The notes: a model not told the origin generated them from the sequence alone. 25,962 bases of DNA from JBBRLG01 sp038231495 (GCA_038231495.1 JBBRLG010000026.1:1-25962); one strand, 5' to 3'; positions 17,108 through 25,352 are shown, counted from the stretch's first letter. Numbers and translations are program-made.

Positions 17108-18241
17108 TCAAGCCGCTTTGAATCGATCGTGTCGCACGGGGCTGAGGCTTAAGCGGGCTTCCTTGCTTCTAGCGTTTTGGTTGGCCGGGAGCCGCTGGCC
17201 CCGCACGGCTTCCCACAGCAGGCCGACCCCCGCGCCCAGGTGAATGGCCAGGTAAACCAGTGGCAACCAGGCACCCACTATCACCGAGCGTTCTCGTGTC
17301 GCCAGGCCCAGGCTAAAAATCAGGACGCACAGGGCGTACAGCGTCAGGACACCCAGGTAGGTTGCGGCGAGCCACGGACTGAGCAAACTCAGGACTGCCC
17401 CCGCGCCCAGGCCCAGGACCCACAGGGCCGGTACGAAGCCGGGCAGGGTGAAGCTATCCGGGTGTTTGCGCAAGAGGCGGACGCGCCCGCGGCCGTAGCG
17501 CACCATTTGGCGGAACAGGCCGCCCAGCGTCGCGCGCGGGTGGTAACGTACCTGGACGCGCGGCGTGAAATAACAGCGCAACCCGGTCCGTGCTACCCGG
17601 TGGTTGAATTCCACGTCCTCACAGGCGTCAAAGCGCTCGTCGAACAGGCCGACGAGGTGGAACACCGACCGTCGATAAGCGGTCGCCACGCTCTGCGGCG
17701 GCACAAAGCCTTCGCGGTCGGAGTAGATGTGGGAACCAGGGTGGTGGCCCAGGCGCGACGCCCGGCCCACGGCGACGGCTCGTTGCAGCGGCGTCGCCCC
17801 GGTCACGTCGAGCGGTTGCGGACGGCCCAGACAGTCCGCCCCGCTGCGGGCGAAGGCGGCGGCCACCTCCCGCAGATAGGCGGGGTTGTCCAGTTCGCAA
17901 TGCCCGTCCACCAAGACGATAATTTCCCCCTGGGAGTTGTCGATCGCCGCGTTTCGCCCCGCACTCGACATCTGTTTAGGGTTTGCGACCAGGAAGACGT
18001 TGGCGTACCGGGCGGCCCACGCGGCGACGATTTCTCTGGTGCTGTCGGTCGAATCGCCGTCCGCCACGATGACTTCAAACCGGTCGCGGTCGTAGGCTTG
18101 CCCGCACAACTGGGCCAGGGTCTGGCCGATGAAACGGGCCTCGTTGCGCACGGGGACGATGACGGAAATGAACGGCAGCCGTTCCGGGGCGGATTGCCCT
18201 GGGGTTTGCAGCAACCTCGGTCCAATTCCCGTTTCCATCAT
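17108..18241 (-). CDS. Glycosyltransferase family 2 with C-terminal membrane segments
   Basis: A 377-residue GT-A glycosyltransferase. The N-terminal domain has ISVIVPVRNEARFIGQTL (25-42), VIVADGDSTDSTREIV (57-72) and the metal-binding VDGH (111-114), then FDERFDACEDVEFNHRV with the catalytic acid pair. Near the C-terminus there are three or so hydrophobic segments, as in ExoA-like succinoglycan enzymes. The frame is open to 18388, but that would overlap the sugar transferase gene. The tandem ATGs at 18241/18238 follow a CGAGGG site and fit the domain start. It is 46 bases downstream of the sugar transferase and should add an early sugar of the unit. Confidence 0.9.
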   Translation of the reverse strand: MMETGIGPRLLQTPGQSAPERLPFISVIVPVRNEARFIGQTLAQLCGQAYDRDRFEVIVADGDSTDSTREIVAAWAARYANVFLVANPKQMSSAGRNAAIDNSQGEIIVLVDGHCELDNPAYLREVAAAFARSGADCLGRPQPLDVTGATPLQRAVAVGRASRLGHHPGSHIYSDREGFVPPQSVATAYRRSVFHLVGLFDERFDACEDVEFNHRVARTGLRCYFTPRVQVRYHPRATLGGLFRQMVRYGRGRVRLLRKHPDSFTLPGFVPALWVLGLGAGAVLSLLSPWLAATYLGVLTLYALCVLIFSLGLATRERSVIVGAWLPLVYLAIHLGAGVGLLWEAVRGQRLPANQNARSKEARLSLSPVRHDRFKAA

Positions 18242-18287
18242 CGTGAATGCCCTCGGATCAGGCTCTGGTGGCCAAAGCGTATCTTTT

Positions 18288-19121
18288 TTAGGCGCTAAGC
18301 CGGTGCCGGGCGGTGAACGGGTCGCCCACGACGGGCTGCATGGCCCGCTCCACCTGGTCCACGCCGGGCAGGCGGGCGACCTTGCCAACCGTGGGGAAAG
18401 AGATGCCGACCGCGTAAAACGCCGTGGCGAAGAGCAGCCGCAGGTCGAGCCAAGGACTGACCCGCTCGATGTAATAGAGGTCGTACGCCAGCTTGCGGCG
18501 GACGCTGTCCAGGTCCGTGTCCGCTTGTTGCTGCACCTGGGCCAGGCCCGTCACACCGGGCCGCACCAACAGGCGTTGGCGGTAGGCCGGCAGCGCCCGC
18601 TCCAATTCCGGAACGAACTCCGGACGTTCGGGCCGGGGGCCGATCAGGCTCATGTCGCCGCGCAGGACGTTGAACAACTGCGGCAACTCGTCGAGGTGGG
18701 TCGTGCGCAAGAACCAGCCGACGCGCGTCACCCGCGGGTCGCCGGGCATCGACCAGCGCGGCCCCGTCAGCGACTCGCACTTATCGACCATCGTCCGAAC
18801 TTTGAAGATCGTGAACGGCCGGCCGTTTTTGCCTACCCGCGTCTGCGTGTAGAATGCCGGGCCGCGCGAGGTTACTTTCACGACCAGTGCGATCAGGGCC
18901 ACGAGCGGCCCGGCCGGGATGGCCAGGAGTACGGCGGCGACGAAGTCAATTGCGTTTTTGCAGGCGCGGTACCAGCGGTGCTCGCGGGTGCGAACCGTGG
19001 CGCGGGCCCCGGGGGGGCGCTCCCGCCGCAACCGTTGGGCGGGGGCCTCGGACTGGGCGGGCGCGTTCTCGGTCTGCACAAGATGAAGGTTGAAATGCGT
19101 GGCCAAGGGAATCGCCTCCAT
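18288..19121 (-). CDS. Polyprenyl-phosphate sugar phosphotransferase (initiating enzyme)
   Basis: A 277-residue protein of the bacterial sugar transferase family (WcaJ/PglC catalytic domain). It has an N-terminal polar stretch, one membrane-inserted helix (about 59-80), and the conserved core DPRVTRVGWFLR (128-139), the catalytic Asp-Glu pair in LDELPQL (143-149), and RGDMSLIGPRPE (154-165). It lacks the N-terminal four-helix region of the full-length WcaJ type, so it is the short monotopic form. It starts the repeat unit by moving a sugar-1-phosphate to undecaprenyl phosphate. It is the only initiating enzyme in the window. The ribosome site is weak. Confidence 0.93.
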   Translation of the reverse strand: MEAIPLATHFNLHLVQTENAPAQSEAPAQRLRRERPPGARATVRTREHRWYRACKNAIDFVAAVLLAIPAGPLVALIALVVKVTSRGPAFYTQTRVGKNGRPFTIFKVRTMVDKCESLTGPRWSMPGDPRVTRVGWFLRTTHLDELPQLFNVLRGDMSLIGPRPERPEFVPELERALPAYRQRLLVRPGVTGLAQVQQQADTDLDSVRRKLAYDLYYIERVSPWLDLRLLFATAFYAVGISFPTVGKVARLPGVDQVERAMQPVVGDPFTARHRLSA

Positions 19122-19240
19122 GCACGAGATAGGAGCCTGCGTCTCTTCCGTACTGCCCGCGCGCCCGCTGTCGTCGGGACGTTGCGCCGGGTCGTTGTGA
19201 AATCCGTTTCACTGCCCGGCCAGCGGCTTCTTTCGATCCG

Positions 19241-19885
19241 TTAGAAAGTACCCGGCATGAGGACCGTTTGGTCCAGCGCCGGCACCAACGCCTGCATGAA
19301 TTTCAGGCACGGCTCGTTGTCGTCTTTTTGTTGCGTGGTCAGCTCGCGGATCACGTAGAGCTTGTGCAAGACGGGCGACCGCGGGTAAGTCTGCCGGGCG
19401 TTGTCGGCCGCCTGCCAGCCGCCGCCGTCGTTCCAACCCCAGTAGAGCCGCAGTCGGGTGTCGCCGGTCGCCGAGGGCTTCACCGCGTCCGCCGTCCAGA
19501 ATTCGCCCTTGTTTCCAGGCACGCTGACGCGGTGCGGCGTGCCCACGTTGTAGCCGCTCGCCCCGTAACAAACGTCCGGCGTGTGAATCGACACCGGTCC
19601 CGGCCGGCCGCAGACCAGGGCGATGAGGACCGTCTCGTTCGTCTTGCGGTTACGGTAGCGGCGCTGCAGCCAGCCGGTGATTTCATCGCCCTGCGACGAC
19701 TTGGAGTCGATCGGCTGACCCTCCCACTCGCCGATGGTCAACGGCACGTCGGCGTAACGCTTCCCCGCCCTGTCCGGCTCCGCCGCCTTGACCCAGCGGT
19801 CCGTCCAGAACCCGTGGACCACGCCGCAGGCAATTACGGCGAGCGACGCCACTACCACCGGTATCAATCGCAATATGCGCATCAT
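19241..19885 (-). CDS. EpsI-like exosortase-associated protein
   Basis: A 214-residue protein with one N-terminal membrane helix (about 4-24) and an extracytoplasmic domain containing SIHTPDVCYGASGYNV (99-114). That matches the H-x-P-x-x-CY pattern of EpsI proteins, which are encoded beside or fused to exosortases; their biochemical role is unproven. The start at 19885 (tandem ATG) is chosen because CCAGGAG lies 7 bases upstream; the frame extends to 19903 without such a site. The exosortase is separated from it by the chain-length gene, whereas in other systems the two are adjacent or fused. Some PEP-CTERM loci lack it, so its presence narrows the subtype. Confidence 0.85.
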   Translation of the reverse strand: MMRILRLIPVVVASLAVIACGVVHGFWTDRWVKAAEPDRAGKRYADVPLTIGEWEGQPIDSKSSQGDEITGWLQRRYRNRKTNETVLIALVCGRPGPVSIHTPDVCYGASGYNVGTPHRVSVPGNKGEFWTADAVKPSATGDTRLRLYWGWNDGGGWQAADNARQTYPRSPVLHKLYVIRELTTQQKDDNEPCLKFMQALVPALDQTVLMPGTF

Positions 19886-19910
19886 GCCTAAACTCCTGGC
19901 CAATCTTCGG

Positions 19911-19981
19911 GCGTGTCCGAGCCGCGACCGTAAGGGAGTGGTTCTTCCCCCCGCTCCCTTACGGTCGCGGCTCGAACACGC
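19911..19981. repeat. Palindromic dispersed repeat (GAGCCGCGACCGTAAGGGAG type)
   Basis: Arms 19911-19938 and 19954-19981 are inverted copies matching at 27 of 28 positions, with a 15-base loop. It fills the gap between the chain-length gene (ends 20000) and the EpsI gene. No T-run follows, so it is not a simple terminator; in the transcript it would make a very stable hairpin that could stop exonucleases or reduce expression of what follows. The core is one I recall as a frequent intergenic palindrome in Gemmata-like genomes, where it yields spurious SRDRKG-containing ORFs. Confidence 0.85.
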
Positions 19982-19999
19982 GAATTCCTTGAAGTCCCC

Positions 20000-22243
20000 T
20001 TACCGCTGCTCGACCGCCGCGACCGGCGACTCGACGGTGGGAACGACTTCGTCCATGTTGGCGCCGTTTACCACCGCGCCGAGCACCCGGATATTCAGGG
20101 CCGTCAGCCGTTGGCAAGCGCCGTAGACGCGCGGCATCTGGCTTACCTTCTGCATCACCGACAGGATCACCGCGTCGGCTTGCTGCCCGACCAGCAGCGA
20201 ATCGGTAGCCGACAACACGGGGTGCGAATCGACGATGATGAAGTCAAACTCTTCGCGCAGTCGCTCGAAGATGCCCTCCACGCCATCGCGTGCCAGCGAC
20301 AGGATGACCTCGCGATCCCACTGCCCGGCCGTGATGACGGACAGGCCGTCGAGCGTCGTCGCCTGGACCGAATCGGCCACTTCCACCTCGCCCAGCAGCA
20401 CTTCGCTGAAGCCGGGTTGTAGCCCCAACTCGAAGAGTTGATGCACGGCGGGTTGGCGCAGGTCGGCGTCAACCAACAAAGTCTTGCGACCCGCGCGGGC
20501 CAGGCTGCTCGCCAGGTGGCCGGCCAGCGTCGTCTTGCCTTCGCCTTCGACCGCGCTCGTCACCATGACCACCCGCGTGCCCTGGCTGGCGGCGTCGTGC
20601 AGGATCAGGGTGCGGATGGCGTCGATCGATTCCAGAACGGGATGGCCTTCCATGTCGGGATCGCCCACGCCGACGATATGCCGTTCGAGGTTGGGCAGAC
20701 TGGGCACGGAGCCGACGACGCGGATGCCCAGGCCGCGGGCCACCTCGCCGGCGGTGTGAATCTTGCGCTGCCGGTATTCCAGCCAGGCCAAACCCATGCA
20801 CACGGCCATGAACACGACGAGGGGCGCCGCCACCGTGGCCAGAACCTGTTTGCGGGCGTCCTTCTTGAGCAGCTCGGCCTCCTGGTAGACCGCGACGCGC
20901 GGCGGGGTGTTCCGGTCGATCTTCAACTTGCCCAGGGCGACTGCAATACTATCTCGCATCTGGTTCTCGTTCGCGAGATCGTTGCGGATGGTCTCCATCT
21001 CGCTGTTCGTCTTGCCGATGAGATCCACGTCTTGATTCAAGGCGACGATCGCATCGCTCAGCTTCGCCTCTTCTTTTTCAAGGGCGACCTTGCTGATGTT
21101 CCACTGGGCGGCCAACAGTTTGTGCTCGGTAGTGCCCTGGTTGTCGCGCAGGTTCTTCAACTCGGCGCGCAGCTCTTGTTTGCGCTGATCGATTTCCTTG
21201 CCCAGGGAAGCGAGCTTCCGCTCGGCGGCCACCCAGGTCGGCTCGGTCGGATTGACCCCGTTATCCTTGTAGTTGCGGATGATCTCCTTCAACTTCGTGA
21301 TCTGCAAGCGCGTCGCCGCCGCTTCCGGGTCGGCCTTCAGCCGGGCATCGACTTCGGCCTCGGTCACGGCGACTTCCTGGACGACGGCGGCGCGGGCTTC
21401 GAGTGCCTCCAGGTTGGCGCGCAACTTGATGAGGTCCGTGTGGATGGCGTTGCGCTGGTCCTTGGCGCTGCGCAGGTTTTCCAGCAGTTGCAGCTGCTGT
21501 TGCGTGAGGCCCACCTTGGCGCTGGTACCGGTCCGTTTGGCGAGGAGGTCGAGGCTGGCGGTCTTCGTCTTGATGCTTTCATTCGTTTCGCCGAGCACTT
21601 TTTCCAGTTCGGCCACGCGCTGGGTCCGCGCCCGTTGATCGCTGTAGACGACCTGGTCCATGAACGCCGCCGTGACGGCTTTGACGATCGTCAGCGCGTC
21701 GGACGCCTCGGCGCCGGTCATTTGCAGCGTCAACATTTCGTTGCCTTCCTGGAAGTCCACCTTGAGCTTCTCTTCCAGGTAGAGGGCCGGGTCGGCGGTC
21801 TGCGCTTCCAGGTTCAGGCGCTTCACCTCGTCGCGCTGCAAGGCCGCGATGATGACGGGCCGGCTTTTCAGCTGGGCGGCCAGGGTCTTCATCAAGGTCG
21901 GGAAGGCGATCTGGTTCGGTTGATTGGCAGGGGCGTTGTAGGTCGGCTCGAACGAAGACACGCGGAACTGGGCGAAGGCCGTCGGCTCCGGCGCCATGAG
22001 GAACCAGACCGCGGCGGCGGTGATGCCGGCCAGGGTGCCGCCCAGCGCGACGGCGCTCATCCAGCGGCGGCGCAGTGCCTTGAGCAGGTTCAGCGCGTCG
22101 GGGTTGGCGGACAGTCCGGGGGGAGTGGGGGCTTCGCGCGCCGGCAAAAAGGCTTCAATCCGGCCGGCAATCGGGCCGGGTTCCGGTCGCGAAGGAGGGA
22201 GTTTGTTGGCGGGGTCGGGGAAGCCTGCGTCCTGCGGCATCAT
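20000..22243 (-). CDS. Wzz/Wzc-like chain-length protein fused to a BY-kinase-like domain
   Basis: A 747-residue inner-membrane protein. A proline-rich lead is followed by membrane helix 1 (about 62-83), a long periplasmic Wzz domain with coiled coil (about 90-460), helix 2 (468-488), and a cytoplasmic P-loop ATPase: Walker A SAVEGEGKTT (563-572), Walker A' LLVDADLRQP (589-598), Walker B FIIVDSH (668-674). This is the architecture of polysaccharide copolymerases such as Wzc, which set chain length together with the Wza-like exporter. The usual C-terminal tyrosine cluster is missing: after Walker A only one Tyr (707) occurs and the tail reads DEVVPTVESPVAAVEQR. Autophosphorylation of the Wzc kind is thus doubtful. 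GGAG precedes the tandem ATG. Confidence 0.93.
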   Translation of the reverse strand: MMPQDAGFPDPANKLPPSRPEPGPIAGRIEAFLPAREAPTPPGLSANPDALNLLKALRRRWMSAVALGGTLAGITAAAVWFLMAPEPTAFAQFRVSSFEPTYNAPANQPNQIAFPTLMKTLAAQLKSRPVIIAALQRDEVKRLNLEAQTADPALYLEEKLKVDFQEGNEMLTLQMTGAEASDALTIVKAVTAAFMDQVVYSDQRARTQRVAELEKVLGETNESIKTKTASLDLLAKRTGTSAKVGLTQQQLQLLENLRSAKDQRNAIHTDLIKLRANLEALEARAAVVQEVAVTEAEVDARLKADPEAAATRLQITKLKEIIRNYKDNGVNPTEPTWVAAERKLASLGKEIDQRKQELRAELKNLRDNQGTTEHKLLAAQWNISKVALEKEEAKLSDAIVALNQDVDLIGKTNSEMETIRNDLANENQMRDSIAVALGKLKIDRNTPPRVAVYQEAELLKKDARKQVLATVAAPLVVFMAVCMGLAWLEYRQRKIHTAGEVARGLGIRVVGSVPSLPNLERHIVGVGDPDMEGHPVLESIDAIRTLILHDAASQGTRVVMVTSAVEGEGKTTLAGHLASSLARAGRKTLLVDADLRQPAVHQLFELGLQPGFSEVLLGEVEVADSVQATTLDGLSVITAGQWDREVILSLARDGVEGIFERLREEFDFIIVDSHPVLSATDSLLVGQQADAVILSVMQKVSQMPRVYGACQRLTALNIRVLGAVVNGANMDEVVPTVESPVAAVEQR

Positions 22244-22344
22244 GGTTGGATCTCCGTATCACCGTTGTTCAGAATCTGGGTAGTGGAGCGAACACGCCTG
22301 TCACCGGGCAGCCCGTTTCGTCGTGGCCTTCGCGGGCGTCCGTC

Positions 22345-23436
22345 TTAGCGCTGCTGGGCTTCCCCGGTTTCGACCGTCGGTTGCGGCTGCTCCGTCGCGG
22401 CGTCGGCGGGCGCGGCTTGCGGGGCGGGCGGGGTTTGTTTCGGGCGGCCGGCGAACGGGCGCGGCGCCGGCTGCCGTTTGACCGCGGGAACGGCGACCCG
22501 TTTGCGGGCCGGTTGGGGCTGCGCCGGTTGGGAGCGCCGCGGCGTGGCCGGCCGGGTGCGAGTGGGGGCCGTGCCGGGCAGCGTCGTAAACAGTTGATCC
22601 AGCAGTTTCAATTCGACCCACAGCAACCCCAGGGCGAACGGCATCATCAGCCAGTCCGCGGTGTCGTGGACCCACGCGGTCACGTTGGCGCTGTCCGCGA
22701 ACAGGTCAAAGAGGATGCCCGTCACGATGATGCGCGTGATGTTGGACACCAGGGCAATCGGCACCGCACTCAGGATCAGGATAACCTTGTCGAGCCAGTG
22801 CCGCTTGTAAACGAAGACCACGGCCGTCGAGAGGGCAAAGAAGACGACCAGCATGCGCAAGCCGCTGCACGCTTCCACGATGTCGATGTCGTGTTCGTTC
22901 AACCGAATGACGTTGCCTTCGGCCAGGGCGGGCATGCCGACGCACTGCATGATGAAGGTGCTGATGATCGTGGCCAGGCGTTGCAGCGGGCCGGAAAGGG
23001 CGATCGCCGCCTGGTAGGGCAACGGGATCATGAAGAACAAAAACAGGATCGACGGCCAGCCCCAGCGCCAGCCGGCTTTGCCGCCGCACGTCAGCCACAG
23101 GCCGGCCAGGGTCGGCAGGAAGGCGATGGCGTTGGGCCAAATATAGTAGTAATACCCGCCGTAAAGGTGCAAACCAAGGCCGACCGCGAGCAAGGGCAGA
23201 CCCCACCAACTCGGCCGCAGCTTGGCGGCGTCGAGCAGGTTGCGGCGGTGCCAGAGCAGGAACAAGGAGAAGACGGGGACGAGAAAGCCGTGACTCGATT
23301 GCGGGCTGGTGCGCCAGGCGTGGACCATTTCGCCGAGGGTGTTGCCGTACGCCCAGACGAGGCAGCCGACCGGCAAAACGAAGGTCAACAGGACGGGCCA
23401 ATTCACGGCACGGAATTTCAAGCGGGTGTCAATCAT
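22345..23436 (-). CDS. Exosortase with basic Pro/Gln/Ala-rich C-terminal tail
   Basis: A 363-residue multi-pass membrane protein of the exosortase/archaeosortase family, the transpeptidase-like enzyme that processes PEP-CTERM proteins at the inner membrane. The three family catalytic residues are visible: Cys190 in VEACSGLRML, Arg235 in SNITRIIVTG and His257 in WVHDTADWLM. The membrane core ends near residue 285. About 78 further residues are a disordered tail rich in Pro, Ala, Gln, Arg and Thr, unlike usual exosortases that end soon after the last helix. GGAAAGGA precedes the ATG. It is the first gene of the minus-strand set, with a candidate promoter about 130 bases upstream. The exosortase subtype cannot be assigned by eye. 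Confidence 0.95.
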   Translation of the reverse strand: MIDTRLKFRAVNWPVLLTFVLPVGCLVWAYGNTLGEMVHAWRTSPQSSHGFLVPVFSLFLLWHRRNLLDAAKLRPSWWGLPLLAVGLGLHLYGGYYYYIWPNAIAFLPTLAGLWLTCGGKAGWRWGWPSILFLFFMIPLPYQAAIALSGPLQRLATIISTFIMQCVGMPALAEGNVIRLNEHDIDIVEACSGLRMLVVFFALSTAVVFVYKRHWLDKVILILSAVPIALVSNITRIIVTGILFDLFADSANVTAWVHDTADWLMMPFALGLLWVELKLLDQLFTTLPGTAPTRTRPATPRRSQPAQPQPARKRVAVPAVKRQPAPRPFAGRPKQTPPAPQAAPADAATEQPQPTVETGEAQQR

Positions 23437-23948
23437 GGCATCCTTTCCATGGCGGCGATCCGCACGGTCGGTCGGAGAATGCCCCGGCCCCTCATCCGTG
23501 TGGCCGGTGCGACCGCGCGAGTCCCAACAACGGCCGACTCCGCGTAGTTCTCCGAGAAGGCAGATATTACCGACTTGCGCGGAGGCGAGTCAAGATGGGA
23601 TCGCGCAAGAACTAATAAACGGGGGTGAATGCAACGCCACTTGGCGGTTCGGTAGCCGCCTCAATGATAAGTAAGGCAGGTCGGGTAAGGGGGCGAAGAG
23701 AATCGGGTCGTCCGGGTCGTGACCGGCGGGGAAGGCCTTCGTTCCGGGCAACCGGGCAAGAGACGTTCAAAGCGGGGTGGCGAGGATACCGATAATTTGG
23801 CCGGGAGGGACGGAGTCGTCCCCCGCTTATGGGTGTGCGTTCGGTGCGGGCGAAAACGGAATTTCGCACGGCCGACCCCCGACACGTTTCGCCACACGAG
23901 ACGCGCCGCGACCAACGCCCGGTGACCTTCCGAATCGAGGAATGGGAC
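23437..23948. other. Divergent intergenic region between exosortase and export genes
   Basis: These 512 bases separate two divergent genes and must hold the promoters for both the EPS/exosortase set and the export lipoprotein. A minus-strand sigma-70-like promoter is listed separately. I see no good plus-strand promoter, no RNA gene, and no convincing ORF. The plus-strand frame open from 23829 is an upstream extension of the export gene. Confidence 0.5.
23564..23593 (-). promoter_or_regulatory. Candidate sigma-70 promoter for the exosortase gene set
   Basis: On the minus strand TTGACT (23588-23593) and TAATAT (23564-23569) are separated by 18 bases. The -35 box matches the consensus at 5 of 6 positions and the -10 box at 4 of 6. 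It would give a leader of about 120 bases before the exosortase ATG at 23436. In this GC-rich region the AT-rich -10 stands out. Confidence 0.4.
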
Positions 23949-25232
23949 ATGCCTGTCAAAAGCCGAGGACAGCTGCGGGCCGCAATGGGAGCCCTGGTGG
24001 GCCTTTGCCTCGCCGGCGCCGGGTGTCAATCCAGCTCGTTGCGGATGGATTCCTACACCACCCGGACGGACGGCGCGGCCGCCTCCAGGCCGGTGGCCGC
24101 TTTCCTGCAAAAGTTCAAGCCGGGTGAACGGCAAGGCGCCTCGGCCAACGAGCCGGTCGTCTCCATCATGCGGCCGGTGCCGACGGCCGGGACGCCCGGC
24201 GCGAACGTGGTGGTCGTGGCCAGCGCCTGGCAACCCGTCCAGCGGGCCAGCGCCGAAGAGTTGCCACCCCAGACGTTGCCGGAGCCGGAAACCATCCAGG
24301 TGCGCGGGCCGGGGCCGATACCGCCCACGGTGGAAACGCCCGTGGCCATTGTGGTCGCGAAACAACCCCTGATTCCCGGCATCTCCGCGCTCGGCGACAA
24401 GCCGGCAAACACCGACAAGCCGGCTGGGTTAGACAAGCCCGTGACCGCCGACAAGGACGATGCCAATACCCTGCACCGCCCGGCCACCTTGGGTTCGGCG
24501 ACGTTGGTGATCGCACCGCCGCCGCCCGTCGCGGTCGGACCGCCCAAGGAGTTCTGCAAACAATCGCTGCCGCCCTACGTCGTCGAGCCGCCGGACATCC
24601 TGCTGATTCAGTCCTCCAAAGTGCTGCTGGATCAGCCCCTGGCGGGCCAACACCTGGTCCGACCCGACGGGTACGTCAGCCTGGGGATTTACGGCGAGGT
24701 GTACGTCGCGGGCTACTCGCTGGATCAAGTTCGGGTGGCAGTCACCGAGCAAATCAAGAAGCGTGTCCCGGCCTTCAACACGCTTCAGCTGGACGTGGAT
24801 GTGATCGCGTACAACAGCAAGGTGTACTACATCGTCACCGACGGCGGCGGCTATGGCGAACAGGTGTACCGGATTCCGGTCACCGGCAACGAGACGATCC
24901 TCGACGCCATGGCCCAGATCAACGGCTTGCCCGCCGTGTCGTCCAAGAAGAAAATCTGGCTGGCCCGCGCCACGCCGGGCGACGGCGGCAAGCCGATCAT
25001 CCTGCCCATCGACTGGCGGGGCGTCGTGATGCGAGGGTCCGGTGCGACGAACTACCAGGTGTTCCCCGGCGATCGCATCTACGTCGGTGCCGACCCGTAC
25101 ATCACGACGGACAGCTGGCTCGCCAAACGGCTGGCACCGATCGAACGGTTGTTCGGCATCACGCTGCTCGGCAGCAGCACGGTCAACAGCATCAAGAACG
25201 GCACCAACGCCCTTGGAACGGCCGGACGCTAA
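23949..25232 (+). CDS. Wza-like polysaccharide export lipoprotein
   Basis: A 427-residue protein of the polysaccharide biosynthesis/export family. It has a signal peptide ending LCLAGAGC with the candidate lipid-modified Cys26; the lipobox is imperfect (Gly at -3). A Pro/Ala-rich linker (about 35-205) follows and contains a four-fold DKPAxx repeat. The export domain starts near 207 with YVVEPPDILLI and continues to about 300, followed by an SLBB-like region with VFPGDRIYVG near the end. It should form the outer-envelope channel opposite the Wzz-like protein. The ATG at 23949 is preferred over the open frame from 23829 because GAGGA lies 8 bases upstream and the signal peptide follows directly. 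It is divergent from the rest of the locus and followed by a terminator. Confidence 0.92.
   Translation: MPVKSRGQLRAAMGALVGLCLAGAGCQSSSLRMDSYTTRTDGAAASRPVAAFLQKFKPGERQGASANEPVVSIMRPVPTAGTPGANVVVVASAWQPVQRASAEELPPQTLPEPETIQVRGPGPIPPTVETPVAIVVAKQPLIPGISALGDKPANTDKPAGLDKPVTADKDDANTLHRPATLGSATLVIAPPPPVAVGPPKEFCKQSLPPYVVEPPDILLIQSSKVLLDQPLAGQHLVRPDGYVSLGIYGEVYVAGYSLDQVRVAVTEQIKKRVPAFNTLQLDVDVIAYNSKVYYIVTDGGGYGEQVYRIPVTGNETILDAMAQINGLPAVSSKKKIWLARATPGDGGKPIILPIDWRGVVMRGSGATNYQVFPGDRIYVGADPYITTDSWLAKRLAPIERLFGITLLGSSTVNSIKNGTNALGTAGR
24396..24467 (+). repeat. Four tandem 18-base units within the export gene
   Basis: GACAAG recurs at exactly 18-base spacing (24396, 24414, 24432, 24450), giving the protein repeat DKPANT, DKPAGL, DKPVTA, DKDDAN. 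It lies in the disordered linker between the lipid anchor and the export domain and may vary in copy number between strains. Confidence 0.7.
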
Positions 25233-25242
25233 CCAGGATAAC

Positions 25243-25282
25243 GGCGGGTGGGGCCAAGGGGTTCCCGCCCGCCCAACTTTTT
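25243..25282 (+). terminator. Intrinsic terminator after the export gene
   Basis: Arms 25243-25252 and 25264-25273 form a 10-pair GC-rich stem (one G-U) with an 11-base loop, followed by CAAC and five T (25278-25282). It lies 10 bases past the stop of the export gene and separates it from the next plus-strand gene. Confidence 0.7.
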
Positions 25283-25293
25283 GGTCCCGATGG

Positions 25294-25321
25294 TTGACAC
25301 GCCGGCCCCGGCGGTTACGCT
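25294..25321 (+). promoter_or_regulatory. Candidate sigma-70 promoter of the small secreted protein
   Basis: A perfect TTGACA (25294-25299) is followed after 16 bases by TACGCT (25316-25321), a -10 box with 3 of 6 consensus matches. Transcription would start near 25328, about 25 bases before the ATG. The preceding terminator supports an independent transcript. Confidence 0.5.
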
Positions 25322-25352
25322 GGAATGAGTGGCCCTGCAACCGGAGACTCTC

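Noticed and set aside
20438..22348. 636-residue plus-strand open frame opposite the chain-length gene
   Set aside because: It lies antisense to a gene with clear Wzz and P-loop motifs; the translation is rich in His, Gln, Gly and Arg with no domain, typical of a GC-rich shadow frame.
22246..23547. 433-residue plus-strand open frame opposite the exosortase
   Set aside because: The exosortase with Cys/Arg/His catalytic residues is on the other strand; this frame is low-complexity and motif-free.
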